Assembly (NCBI GenBank): GCA_910588295.1
Contig: CAJUQO010000009.1
Location: 1-64,000 of the forward strand
Origin: an uncultured Lachnospiraceae bacterium
Lineage (GTDB): Bacteria; Bacillota; Clostridia; Lachnospirales; Lachnospiraceae
Direction of reading: 5' to 3'
Length of the DNA stretch: 64,000 bases
Position 1 is the stretch's first letter. Each line of letters opens with the position of its first letter. Positions 16,527 through 23,749 of this stretch are shown here, in pieces. The notes under the pieces were generated by a model. That model searched no databases. It was given only the letters and a program-made list of their open reading frames with translations, and was not told the DNA's origin. The position numbers and the translations under genes were made by a program.

Positions 16527-17626
16527 GTAAAATCAATGATATTACCAGAGAAAGCTGGATCATGAGTACATTTCCGGAATGGGGAACGTGGCTGAATGAA
16601 GAGATAGAGAATGAAGAGGTAAAACCGGGAACCGTAGCCATGTGGTGGCTTGGCTGTACCGGTATGTGGTTCAAAACTCCCGGCGGATGCAACATTACGG
16701 TGGATCTTTGGGCAGGAAATGGAAAACGTTCCCACGGTAACGGAAAAATGAAAGCCGGTCACCAGATGGCCAATATGGCCGGCGTGCGGAATATGCAGCC
16801 GAATCTCAGAGCGGTTCCCTTTGTCATTGATCCATTTGCCGTCAAACAGGTGGACGCGGTACTGGCGACCCATTATCATCAGGACCATATGAGCGCGGAA
16901 TATGCAGCCCATGTGATTAAGAGCGGGATGACTACCGTGGACGAAAAGGGCAAAGAAATCCCGGTTCCGTTTATTGGACCGAAAAAATCCGTAGAGCTCT
17001 GGGAAAGATGGGGCGTTCCCGCAGACCGCTGCATCACGGTCAGACCGGGAGACGCCATAAAAATAAAAGATATAGAGATCGTGGCGCTGGATTCTTTTGA
17101 CAGAACCTGTCTGGTGACTACGGATTCCACCGATGCGGACAGAGAAGAACTGACCGGAAGACTGCCGGACGATATGGATGAGAAAGCGGTGAATTATCTG
17201 ATTAAGACTCCCGGTGGAAATATTTATCACAGCGGGGATTCCCATTATTCCATTTATTTTGCCAAACATGGCAAGGATTACGATGTGGATGTGGCATTTG
17301 GCTCTTATGGAGAGAATCCGGTGGGTATCCAGGATAAGATGACTTCCTGCGATATCCTCCGCATGGCGGAAGCGCTGCGCTGTAAAGTAGTTATACCGAT
17401 CCATTACGATGTATGGTCGAATTTTATGGCAGATATTAATGAAATCAAGGTGCTTTATGAGATGAAGAAAGATCGGCTGAATTATCAGTTCCATCCTTTT
17501 TTCTGGGAAGTGGGAGGCAAATATGTATATCCCACGGATAAAGATAAGAGAGCCTATCACCATTACAGAGGATTTGATGACTGCTTTGAAAATCCGCAGA
17601 ATATTCCTTTCAGATCATTGCTGTAA
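16523..17626 (+). CDS. ulaG: L-ascorbate-6-phosphate lactonase
   Basis: 367 residues, very close to enterobacterial UlaG over its whole length as I recall it: ITRESWIMSTFPEWGTWLNE at the N-terminus, AMWWLGCTGMW, the metal motif ATHYHQDH (115-122), FIGPK, KTPGGNIYHSGDSHYS, FGSYGENPVGI and HRGFDDCFE-like C-terminal features. UlaG opens the lactone ring of L-ascorbate 6-phosphate to give 3-keto-L-gulonate 6-phosphate, in the cytosol. In E. coli the substrate comes from the UlaABC phosphotransferase; here no PTS gene is near, and an FGGY kinase and ABC importer take that place. The next enzymes (UlaD, E, F) are not in the window. Confidence 0.9.
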   Translation: MSKINDITRESWIMSTFPEWGTWLNEEIENEEVKPGTVAMWWLGCTGMWFKTPGGCNITVDLWAGNGKRSHGNGKMKAGHQMANMAGVRNMQPNLRAVPFVIDPFAVKQVDAVLATHYHQDHMSAEYAAHVIKSGMTTVDEKGKEIPVPFIGPKKSVELWERWGVPADRCITVRPGDAIKIKDIEIVALDSFDRTCLVTTDSTDADREELTGRLPDDMDEKAVNYLIKTPGGNIYHSGDSHYSIYFAKHGKDYDVDVAFGSYGENPVGIQDKMTSCDILRMAEALRCKVVIPIHYDVWSNFMADINEIKVLYEMKKDRLNYQFHPFFWEVGGKYVYPTDKDKRAYHHYRGFDDCFENPQNIPFRSLL

Positions 17627-17651
17627 CCGCGGGCAGAGGGAGGCAGATATT

Positions 17652-18701
17652 GTGAAAGCATCAAAAAAAGTGATTGGACAGTTGAGGAAATGTTATTCGG
17701 TAGCTCCCTTATGTTATCAGGGAAAAGATCATTTTCTTGTGGCGGCGGAAAAACAGGATCCCTGCTATCTGTTTGATATGGAAGGAAATAAAGAAGAGAC
17801 TGTGTGGGAAGGCCCGGGCGGCGTCATGAGTATGGTACAGGTTCCCGATACGGACGGCGTTTTTCTGGCTACCAGAAAGTTTTATTCCCCTAATGACTCC
17901 AAAGAAGCAAGTATAGTCGTTGTAACGCCGGAGGGGAAGAATCGCTGGCAGGTGAAAACTCTGGTGAAATTGCCTTTCGTTCATCGGTTTGATATTCTGA
18001 CCAGAAACGGAGTGCGTTATCTGATCGCCTGTACTCTGAAATCGAACCATGAATATAAAGATGACTGGAGATTTCCGGGCAGGGTATATGCTGCGGTGCT
18101 GCCGGAGGATCTGCGGGATTTTGATGATAAAAATCAGCTAGAGCTTCAGGTAATCAAGGAGGATATGCCAAGAAATCACGGGTATTACCGAGATCTGCAG
18201 GACGGTGTGGAAACTGCTTTGATTTCCGCGGAATCGGGCATTTTCCGTTTTGCGCCGCCGATGCGGACGGGAGGAGAATGGCAGATCGAGAAGGTGAAAG
18301 ACAGCGCGGCCAGCGACGCGGTTATGGTGGATCTGGACGGTGATGGTGAAAAGGAGCTGATCTATCTTGCGCCTTTCCACGGAAATGAGATACATATCTG
18401 CCGCAAAACGGAAAAAGGTTATGAGAGCGTCTATTGTTATGATCGCGCGGAATTTGCCCATGCCATTTATGGCGGCGCTCTCTGTGACAGGCCGGCAGTA
18501 TTGATCGGACATCGTAAGGCGGACCAAGACCTGCTGGCATTTACGTATTGCAAAGATACGGGGGGATACGTCTGTGATGTGATTGATCATGGCTGCGGCC
18601 CGGCTAATGTCTACAAATTCACTGTGGATGGCAGGGATATGGTGGTGGCGGCCAACCGTGAAACCGATGAGATTGCTATGTACACAGCGTTTTGTGAATA
18701 A
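17652..18701 (+). CDS. Cytosolic propeller-like protein with FG-GAP/VCBS-type motif, function unknown
   Basis: 349 residues from GTG 17652; AGGGAGG at 17638-17643 gives an 8-base spacing, whereas the longer frame from 17523 lies inside ulaG. No signal peptide. Repeating short beta-strand segments and one clear calcium-type loop, VDLDGDGEKELIYLAP, suggest a beta-propeller with FG-GAP/VCBS-like blades. Other blade-like turns are KEDMPRNHGYYRDLQDG and DRPAVLIGHRKADQDLL. Last gene of the operon. A propeller lactonase (SMP-30-like) would fit the pathway, but I do not see that family's full metal site. Function not assigned. Confidence 0.65.
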   Translation: MKASKKVIGQLRKCYSVAPLCYQGKDHFLVAAEKQDPCYLFDMEGNKEETVWEGPGGVMSMVQVPDTDGVFLATRKFYSPNDSKEASIVVVTPEGKNRWQVKTLVKLPFVHRFDILTRNGVRYLIACTLKSNHEYKDDWRFPGRVYAAVLPEDLRDFDDKNQLELQVIKEDMPRNHGYYRDLQDGVETALISAESGIFRFAPPMRTGGEWQIEKVKDSAASDAVMVDLDGDGEKELIYLAPFHGNEIHICRKTEKGYESVYCYDRAEFAHAIYGGALCDRPAVLIGHRKADQDLLAFTYCKDTGGYVCDVIDHGCGPANVYKFTVDGRDMVVAANRETDEIAMYTAFCE

Positions 18702-18742
18702 CCTTCCCCTAACAAATTGCTGTAGAAATCTCGTGTAAATTC

Positions 18743-18771
18743 TTGACAACCACCCTTTCCCATGCTATAGT
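18743..18771 (+). promoter_or_regulatory. Promoter of rpmG-secE-nusG-rplKA
   Basis: TTGACA (18743-18748), 17-base spacer, TATAGT (18766-18771). The spacer contains the left arm of the upstream operon's terminator, so the two signals share the same DNA. Transcripts from here would start near 18778, in the loop, and so escape the hairpin. Confidence 0.75.
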
Positions 18772-18803
18772 TGTATAACGACATGGGAAAGGGTCTTTTT
18801 TTT
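18752..18803 (+). terminator. Strong terminator of the ulaG operon
   Basis: A 13-bp perfect stem ACCCTTTCCCATG / CATGGGAAAGGGT (18752-18764 with 18782-18794), 17-base loop, then C and nine T. It lies 50 bases after the propeller gene. Confidence 0.85.
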
Positions 18804-18880
18804 ATGTCCAAAAATCCCTTGCTGGAAGGGGGAGGTTTCCCGGGTCGAATAACGCAAAAGAACACATGGAGGTGGAAGTC

Positions 18881-19030
18881 GTGCGCGTAAGAATCACATT
18901 GGCATGTACGGAATGTAAGCAGCGTAATTACAACATGACAAAAGAGAAAAAAAATCATCCCGAGCGGATGGAGACCAAGAAGTATTGTAGATTCTGCCGG
19001 AAACATACAATGCACAAGGAAACCAAGTAA
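18881..19030 (+). CDS. rpmG: Large-subunit ribosomal protein L33
   Basis: 49 residues: MRVRITLACTECKQRNY, then the second cysteine pair YCRFC and HKETK at the end. Four cysteines make this the zinc-binding form. The start is GTG at 18881 behind GGAGGTGG (18868-18875). It is too short for many ORF filters. First gene of the secE-nusG transcription unit, its usual place in Bacillota. Confidence 0.95.
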   Translation: MRVRITLACTECKQRNYNMTKEKKNHPERMETKKYCRFCRKHTMHKETK

Positions 19031-19053
19031 TCTGGCTGGTGAGAGGTGAAAGA

Positions 19054-19257
19054 ATGGCTGATTCTGCAAAAAAGGGAAAAGAAAAGAAAAGCTGGTTTAG
19101 CGGCCTGAAAACCGAGTTCGGCAAGATCGTCTGGGCTGATAACAAAACCCTGGCGAGGGAAACCACGGCGGTGGTGGCCGTTATGGCCGTTATGGGCATC
19201 CTGATTTCACTGATCGACAGCGTCGTATTGCAGCTCGTAAATCTTCTGATTAAATAA
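19054..19257 (+). CDS. secE: Preprotein translocase subunit SecE
   Basis: 67 residues from ATG 19054 (GAGAGGTG 5 bases upstream; a GTG 15 bases earlier overlaps that site). Short basic N-terminus, conserved LKTEFGKIVWAD-type amphipathic helix, then a single membrane span (about 42-62). SecE clamps SecY in the membrane. One-span form usual in Gram-positive bacteria. Confidence 0.95.
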   Translation: MADSAKKGKEKKSWFSGLKTEFGKIVWADNKTLARETTAVVAVMAVMGILISLIDSVVLQLVNLLIK

Positions 19258-19273
19258 GGACAAGGGTAGATAA

Positions 19274-19798
19274 ATGTCAGAAGCAAATTGGTATGTAGTC
19301 CACACCTATTCGGGCTACGAAAAGAAAGTGAAAGCCAACATTGAAAAGACAATAGAAAACCGGCATCTGGAGGATCAGATTCTGGAAGTCCGTGTTCCGA
19401 TGGAGGAGGTTGTAGAGCTTCGTAATGGTGCCGCGAGACAGGTGGAGAGAAAGTTGTTTCCCGGGTATGTCCTGCTGAACATGATCATGAATGACGATAC
19501 CTGGTATGTCGTCCGGAATACCCGCGGCGTCACAGGCTTCGTGGGGCCGGGATCCAAGCCGGTGCCGCTGACGGAGGCGGAGATGCTTCCTCTGGGTATC
19601 AAGAGCGAGGACAGCAAGCGGGTTGAGATTGACTTTGCGGAGGGGGATGCCGTGGTTGTGACCGGCGGCGCATGGAAGGATACGACCAGCGTGGTGAGCA
19701 GCATCAACAGGGCAAAACAGACCGTAACCATCAGCGTGGAGCTGTTTGGCCGCGAGACACCGGTGGAGATCAGTTTCGCGGAAGTTAAAAAAGTGTAA
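19274..19798 (+). CDS. nusG: Transcription termination/antitermination factor NusG
   Basis: 174 residues. NGN domain begins NWYVVHTYSGYEKKVK and contains RKLFPGYVLLNM and RNTRGVTGFVG; the C-terminal KOW domain (about 122-174) has EGDAVVVTGGAWKDT. It binds the RNA-polymerase clamp and couples transcription with translation or pausing. Normal length and position. Confidence 0.97.
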   Translation: MSEANWYVVHTYSGYEKKVKANIEKTIENRHLEDQILEVRVPMEEVVELRNGAARQVERKLFPGYVLLNMIMNDDTWYVVRNTRGVTGFVGPGSKPVPLTEAEMLPLGIKSEDSKRVEIDFAEGDAVVVTGGAWKDTTSVVSSINRAKQTVTISVELFGRETPVEISFAEVKKV

Positions 19799-19849
19799 GC
19801 TAACTGTGAAGGTACAAAGCAGTTACAGTTTGAACGGCCATGGCCGTTC

Positions 19850-19877
19850 GTGGGAGGGAAATTCCCGCAATGACCAC
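19850..19877 (+). promoter_or_regulatory. L1-binding leader element, copy 1 (before rplK)
   Basis: A 28-base element beginning GTGGGAGGGAAATTCCCGCA and ending ACCAC. It has outer GTGG/CCAC pairing and an inner GGGA/TCCC helix, resembling the L1-stalk site of 23S rRNA. It is preceded by the perfect 18-base palindrome at 19832-19849 and a TAACTG/CAGTTA pair (19801-19825). The same element recurs before rplA with only two base changes. Role as translational autoregulation site for L1 is known for this operon type; the exact fold here is inferred. Confidence 0.7.
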
Positions 19878-19896
19878 ATTATAGGAGGTGCCAAAG

Positions 19897-20322
19897 ATGG
19901 CAAAGAAAGTTACAGGTTATATTAAATTACAGATCCCGGCTGGCAAGGCAACGCCAGCGCCCCCGGTTGGTCCCGCACTGGGCCAGCACGGTGTGAATAT
20001 CGTACAGTTTACAAAGGAATTCAACGCCAGGACAGCGGATAAGGGCGACCTGATTATTCCGGTTATCATCACTGTCTATGCGGACAGAAGTTTCAGCTTT
20101 GTAACCAAGACTCCTCCGGCAGCCGTTTTGCTAAAGAAAGCCTGCAATATTAAATCCGGTTCAGGCGTTCCGAACAAGACCAAGGTGGCCAGCGTCTCCA
20201 AGGCAAAGATCCAGGAGATTGCCGAGATGAAGATGCCCGACCTGAATGCGGCTTCCCTGGAAGCGGCTATGAGTATGATCGCCGGAACAGCCAGAAGCAT
20301 GGGTATCACGGTTGAGGAGTAG
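19897..20322 (+). CDS. rplK: Large-subunit ribosomal protein L11
   Basis: 141 residues from ATG 19897, six bases behind AGGAGGTG; the GTG at 19888 lies within that ribosome site. Conserved IKLQIPAGKATPAPPVGPAL, GVNIVQFTKEFN and the C-terminal RNA-binding part GTARSMGI. Part of the GTPase-associated centre. Co-transcribed with rplA. Confidence 0.97.
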   Translation: MAKKVTGYIKLQIPAGKATPAPPVGPALGQHGVNIVQFTKEFNARTADKGDLIIPVIITVYADRSFSFVTKTPPAAVLLKKACNIKSGSGVPNKTKVASVSKAKIQEIAEMKMPDLNAASLEAAMSMIAGTARSMGITVEE

Positions 20323-20342
20323 CAGAATAGATCAGATAGAAC

Positions 20343-20370
20343 GTGGGAGGGAGATTCCCGCAATTACCAC
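20343..20370 (+). promoter_or_regulatory. L1-binding leader element, copy 2 (before rplA)
   Basis: GTGGGAGGGAGATTCCCGCA followed by ATTACCAC: 26 of 28 bases identical to the element at 19850-19877, and in the same position relative to the next ribosome site. It lies in the 62-base gap between rplK and rplA. Confidence 0.7.
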
Positions 20371-20384
20371 TAGGAGGTTAGAAA

Positions 20385-21077
20385 ATGAAACGAGGAAAAA
20401 AATACGTTGAGGCTGCAAAGGCCGTAGAACGCACAACATTATATGATCCGGCAGACGCCATTGCACTGGTAAAGAAGACCGCCGTGGCAAAATTTGACGA
20501 GACCGTTGAGGCCCATATCCGTACAGGCTGTGACGGCCGTCATGCCGATCAGCAGATCCGCGGCGCCGTAGTGCTGCCCCACGGTACAGGCAAGACTGTC
20601 CGTGTGCTGGTATTTGCCAAAAACGAAAAGGCCGATGAGGCCCAGGCCGCAGGCGCTGACTTCGTAGGGGCTGAGGAATTGGTTCCAAAGATCCAGAAGG
20701 AAGGCTGGTTGGATTTTGATGTGGTTGTGGCCACACCGGATATGATGGGCGTTGTGGGCCGCCTGGGCCGCGTACTGGGACCGAAGGGCCTGATGCCCAA
20801 CCCGAAGGCCGGTACAGTGACCATGGATGTTACGAAAGCCATCAACGAGATTAAAGCCGGTAAGATTGAATACCGTCTTGACAAGACCAATATTATTCAC
20901 GTGCCGATCGGAAAAGCTTCTTTCTCGGAGGAAGACCTGGCCGACAACTTCCAGACTCTTATGGATGCCATCATCAAGGCAAAACCGTCCGCTGTAAAGG
21001 GTACCTATCTGAAGAGCGTAGTCATCACTTCTACTATGGGCCCGGGCGTGAAGGTGAACCCGATGAAATTCGTGTAA
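20385..21077 (+). CDS. rplA: Large-subunit ribosomal protein L1
   Basis: 230 residues, full length. MKRGKKYVEAAKAVERT at the start, TGKTVRVLVFAKNEKA, MMGVVGRLGRVLGPKGLMPN and the C-terminal TMGPGVKVNP. Binds 23S rRNA at the L1 stalk and, as autoregulator, its own mRNA. A terminator follows immediately, so rplJ is not in the same transcript. Confidence 0.97.
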   Translation: MKRGKKYVEAAKAVERTTLYDPADAIALVKKTAVAKFDETVEAHIRTGCDGRHADQQIRGAVVLPHGTGKTVRVLVFAKNEKADEAQAAGADFVGAEELVPKIQKEGWLDFDVVVATPDMMGVVGRLGRVLGPKGLMPNPKAGTVTMDVTKAINEIKAGKIEYRLDKTNIIHVPIGKASFSEEDLADNFQTLMDAIIKAKPSAVKGTYLKSVVITSTMGPGVKVNPMKFV

Positions 21078-21102
21078 ACGCGAAACATGTGTCCTATATA
21101 CG

Positions 21103-21135
21103 GACTGCCATGTATCCCATGGCAGTCTTTTTTTA
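21103..21135 (+). terminator. Terminator of the rpmG-secE-nusG-rplKA unit
   Basis: GACTGCCATG / CATGGCAGTC, a 10-bp perfect stem (21103-21112 with 21118-21127), five-base loop, then seven or more T. The 3' end coincides with the stop codon of the convergent XRE gene. Confidence 0.85.
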
Positions 21136-21369
21136 TGCATTTTTGTCACCGGGAACAAATTCCAGCAGATCCTCGATCCGGCAGTTTAACGCGGTGCACA
21201 GCCGGGCCAGGACGGCAGTATCCAGACGGGTAACTTCGTTCTTGCAGTACTGATTTATCTGGGTGCGCTGCATTTCCGCACGGTGGGAGAGCTTGTTTTT
21301 GCTGATGTGGTTGGCAGCAATAAGGCTGGCAAGCTTGATCTGGATGCGGCCATAATATTGTTCTTCCAT
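21133..21369 (-). CDS. XRE-family helix-turn-helix regulator
   Basis: 78 residues from ATG 21369 (AAAGGAG 8 bases upstream on the minus strand; a longer frame from 21399 has no ribosome site). A Cro/C1-type helix-turn-helix covers about 8-65: IQIKLASLIAANHISKNKLS, then RTQINQYCKNEVTRLD and CTALNCRIEDLL. This compact architecture matches small phage/toxin-type or housekeeping regulators. It is divergent from the small ORF at 21502, and possible binding sites lie between them. It sits between rplA and rplJ, an unusual place for a regulator. Confidence 0.82.
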   Translation of the reverse strand: MEEQYYGRIQIKLASLIAANHISKNKLSHRAEMQRTQINQYCKNEVTRLDTAVLARLCTALNCRIEDLLEFVPGDKNA

Positions 21370-21414
21370 TCCCTTTTCTCCTTTGTGGTTTGCAAACACT
21401 ATGTGATCTTATAG

Positions 21415-21442
21415 TTGACAAACCTAGTGTATTAAATATAAT
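21415..21442 (+). promoter_or_regulatory. Promoter of the 59-residue ORF, with nearby XRE operator candidates
   Basis: TTGACA (21415-21420), 16-base spacer, TATAAT (21437-21442). Just upstream, ACTAT (21398-21402) and ATAGT (21411-21415) form an inverted repeat that touches the -35 box, and ACAAAC/GCAAAC repeats occur on both sides. These are plausible sites for the divergent XRE protein. Confidence 0.6.
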
Positions 21443-21501
21443 ACATTAATATAAGCTCCAGAAAGTCTTGTCAGACTTCTTGTACATAAGGGAGGGAAAA
21501 G

Positions 21502-21681
21502 ATGTATAATAGATATAAAATGGGTTTTTCAAACCCCATAACGACCCAGGAAGAATTTAATGAGCGGGTGAACGGTTTTATGGACAGGGGGGAGGAGGAG
21601 GCCCTTTTGGCCCTGTTGGAACAGTACCCGGATTTTATGGTACGGTATGCCGTGGAGCTGGAGAAGGAGCTGGGACTGTAG
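21502..21681 (+). CDS. Small hypothetical protein (59 residues)
   Basis: ATG 21502 follows GGGAGGG by 5 bases and a near-consensus promoter lies 60 bases upstream. The product starts MYNRYKMGFSNPITTQEEF and ends YAVELEKELGL; it is acidic, helical and soluble, with FMDRGEEEALLALLEQYPDF in the middle. No family recognised. It is divergent from the XRE regulator, which may control it. Promoter, ribosome site and balanced composition make it a real gene candidate. Confidence 0.6.
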   Translation: MYNRYKMGFSNPITTQEEFNERVNGFMDRGEEEALLALLEQYPDFMVRYAVELEKELGL

Positions 21682-21771
21682 CGGAAAAGGGCCTTATGAT
21701 TTTTTCACATTTCCATACTTTTCTTTTGCGGGGAGCAGGAGTATACTAGACATCGTGAGGAGGTATAGGAA

Positions 21772-22881
21772 ATGAATAAAATATTATGCAGGGTTCTGCT
21801 GGCCGTCATGATGGTGTGCAGCGTAGGGTCGGTGTCTGCACGGGCGGCAGAGGCTTCTCAGAGTGAGAAAGTTGCCGACGGCGGGACGACAGAGGTTTTA
21901 AACGGCCTGGTGAAAAAGGACGGTGAAACCTATTATTACGTGGACGGTGTCAGGCAGACCGGCTGCTGGTACAAAAAAGGCAGCGCATCCTACTATTTTA
22001 AGTCAAATGGCCGTATGGCGGTCGGTATGACAAAGATCAAGGGTAAGTATTATTACTTTAAGTCCAACGGCCGGATGGTTACCGGCATGAAGAAGATTGA
22101 CGGTAAATACTATTATTTTAAATCTAATGGACAGAGGAAGACGGGATGGCTTCATACCGATAACGGCAAGAGCTACTATTTTGATAAAAAGACCGGTGTC
22201 CGCCTGACGGGAAAACATACGATTTCCCACTATATCCGCTATTTCGATAAAAAAGGCGTGCTGTACCGCACCATAGATAAAAAGAAAAAGATGGTGGCCC
22301 TGACGTATGATGACGGGCCGTCCAGGGATACGCCGACGATTCTCAAGGTGTTGAAAGCCAACAACAGCGTGGCTACGTTTTTTGTGGTGGGCAACCGTGT
22401 ATCTTCCTATAAAACTACCGTTAAAAAGGCTTATGAACAGGGGTGCGAGATCGCTAATCATACATATAGCCATCAGATCCTGACCCGTCTGGGCGCATCG
22501 GCCATCAAGAGCCAGATATCCAAAACGAACCGGATCGTAAAAAAGATCACCGGCCAGTCGCCCAAATTGCTCCGGACGCCCGGGGGCGCCACCAGCAGCA
22601 GCGTAAAGCGCGCAGCCGGAATGCCGGTAATTCTCTGGTCTGTTGATACGCTGGACTGGAAGACCAGGAGCGCGTCAAAGACGGTCAGCGCGGTATTGAA
22701 CCATGTGAAGGACGGCGATGTTGTCCTGATGCATGACCTGCATCACTGCACGGCGGTGGCCTCCAAGACGATCATCCCCAGGCTGGTCAAAAAAGGCTAT
22801 CAGCTTGTCACGGTCAGCGAGCTGGCCGAGTGCAGGGGCGGCGTGAAAAAGGGAAAGGTCTATTACAATTTTCGGAAATAA
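21772..22881 (+). CDS. Secreted polysaccharide deacetylase (CE4) with CW-binding repeats
   Basis: 369 residues. Signal peptide to about residue 26 (ending SARAAEA). Four to five ~20-residue CW-binding/glucan-binding repeats at about 45-150 (KGKYYYFKSNGRMVTGMK and variants). The NodB domain (about 170-350) has all CE4 motifs: TYDDGPS (178-184), HTYSH, RTPGG, LWSVDTLDW and VLMHDLHH. It should remove acetyl groups from N-acetylglucosamine or N-acetylmuramic residues of wall polymers while held at the wall by the repeats. Start ATG 21772 behind GAGGAGG; a TATACT at 21742-21747 may be the -10. It splits the rplKA and rplJL units. Confidence 0.92.
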   Translation: MNKILCRVLLAVMMVCSVGSVSARAAEASQSEKVADGGTTEVLNGLVKKDGETYYYVDGVRQTGCWYKKGSASYYFKSNGRMAVGMTKIKGKYYYFKSNGRMVTGMKKIDGKYYYFKSNGQRKTGWLHTDNGKSYYFDKKTGVRLTGKHTISHYIRYFDKKGVLYRTIDKKKKMVALTYDDGPSRDTPTILKVLKANNSVATFFVVGNRVSSYKTTVKKAYEQGCEIANHTYSHQILTRLGASAIKSQISKTNRIVKKITGQSPKLLRTPGGATSSSVKRAAGMPVILWSVDTLDWKTRSASKTVSAVLNHVKDGDVVLMHDLHHCTAVASKTIIPRLVKKGYQLVTVSELAECRGGVKKGKVYYNFRK

Positions 22882-22896
22882 AATAGCACAAAAGGC

Positions 22897-22925
22897 TTGA
22901 CAGAAATAATTAAGGATGCTATAGT
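22897..22925 (+). promoter_or_regulatory. Promoter of rplJ-rplL
   Basis: TTGACA (22897-22902), 17-base spacer, TATAGT (22920-22925), starting only 16 bases after the deacetylase stop codon. Confidence 0.8.
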
Positions 22926-22933
22926 ACCAAAGA

Positions 22934-23044
22934 TATCTGCCGAAGACAGCAGGTGCCGTAAGGCATAAGGATAAAACGCCTGCCGAGGAGTACAATTCTG
23001 ATCGGGAATTTGTGGGTCTTTCTGCGTGCAGAGAGACCCTTTTT
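22934..23044 (+). promoter_or_regulatory. Ribosomal protein L10 leader with attenuator
   Basis: The segment contains GCCGAAGACAGCAGGTGCCG, AAGGCATAAGGAT and CCTGCCGAGG, the conserved core of the L10 leader (Rfam L10_leader family). It ends in a terminator-like hairpin, GGGTCT.../...AGACCC (23014-23039), followed by five T. L10 bound with L7/L12 to this leader lowers expression of its own genes. Confidence 0.88.
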
Positions 23045-23098
23045 AGACTTCAAAAACCGGCGGTACACATCAAAATCTATAAGGAGGTGCACCAATTC

Positions 23099-23578
23099 AT
23101 GGCAAAAGTTGAACTGAAAAAACCTGTAGTTGACGAAATTGCGCAGAGCATTGACGGGGCGGCTTCGGTAATTCTTGTGAATTACTCCGGTCTGACAGTC
23201 GAGCAGGATACTCAGCTTCGTAAGGAAATGAGGGAAGCCGGAGTCGTGTATAAAGTATATAAAAACACGATGATGAACCTGGCGTTCAAGGATACTCCCT
23301 GCGAGGCTCTTTGTAAGGATCTGGAGGGGACAAACGCTCTGGCCATCGGCAAGGATGACGCCACGGCTCCCGCCCGTATCATTGCAAAGGTGGCCAAGAC
23401 AGCCCCGGCAGTCGAGTTCGTATCCGGCGTTGTGGAAGGCAATTATTTTGACAAAGCCGGCGTGACGGCCCTGTCCGCGGTTCCGTCCAGAGAAGAGCTG
23501 CTCGGAAAACTGCTTGGCAGCATCCAGTCGCCCATCGCCAACTTCGCAAGAGTCATCAGCCAGGTGGCAGAGGCATGA
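23099..23578 (+). CDS. rplJ: Large-subunit ribosomal protein L10
   Basis: 159 residues from ATG 23099, with AAGGAGGTG at 23081-23089. The longer in-frame reading from 23012 crosses the attenuator hairpin and is not used. N-terminal MAKVELKKPVVDEIAQ, LVNYSGLTVEQDTQLRKEMR and KNTMMNLAFK are typical. Base of the L7/L12 stalk and ligand of the leader upstream. Confidence 0.97.
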   Translation: MAKVELKKPVVDEIAQSIDGAASVILVNYSGLTVEQDTQLRKEMREAGVVYKVYKNTMMNLAFKDTPCEALCKDLEGTNALAIGKDDATAPARIIAKVAKTAPAVEFVSGVVEGNYFDKAGVTALSAVPSREELLGKLLGSIQSPIANFARVISQVAEA

Positions 23579-23609
23579 GTTTCTTAGTGAAGCCAAGCTG
23601 CTAGGCGTA

Positions 23610-23658
23610 GGCTGAGCTTAGAAACTCAGCCGTTCTGCTGAGCAAAGCGAAGCAGAAC
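23610..23658 (+). promoter_or_regulatory. Two intercistronic stem-loops between rplJ and rplL
   Basis: GGCTGAG/CTCAGCC (23610-23631) and GTTCTGCT/AGCAGAAC (23632-23658) lie back to back in the 171-base gap. Neither is followed by a T tract, so they probably affect processing, stability or translation of rplL, which is needed in about four copies per ribosome. Further CTCAGCC and GGCTGAG copies occur downstream near 23683-23702. Confidence 0.5.
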
Positions 23659-23749
23659 ATCCTTGCAAAAATTCTCAGCCCGTCCAAGTATCAGGCTGAG
23701 CCCAGAACATCACTGTATAAATCAAAATAATAATCGGAGGTAAATAATA

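Noticed and set aside
19832..19849. 18-base perfect palindrome considered as an independent operator or terminator
   Set aside because: No T tract, and it directly adjoins the L1 element, so it is better read as part of the rplK leader.
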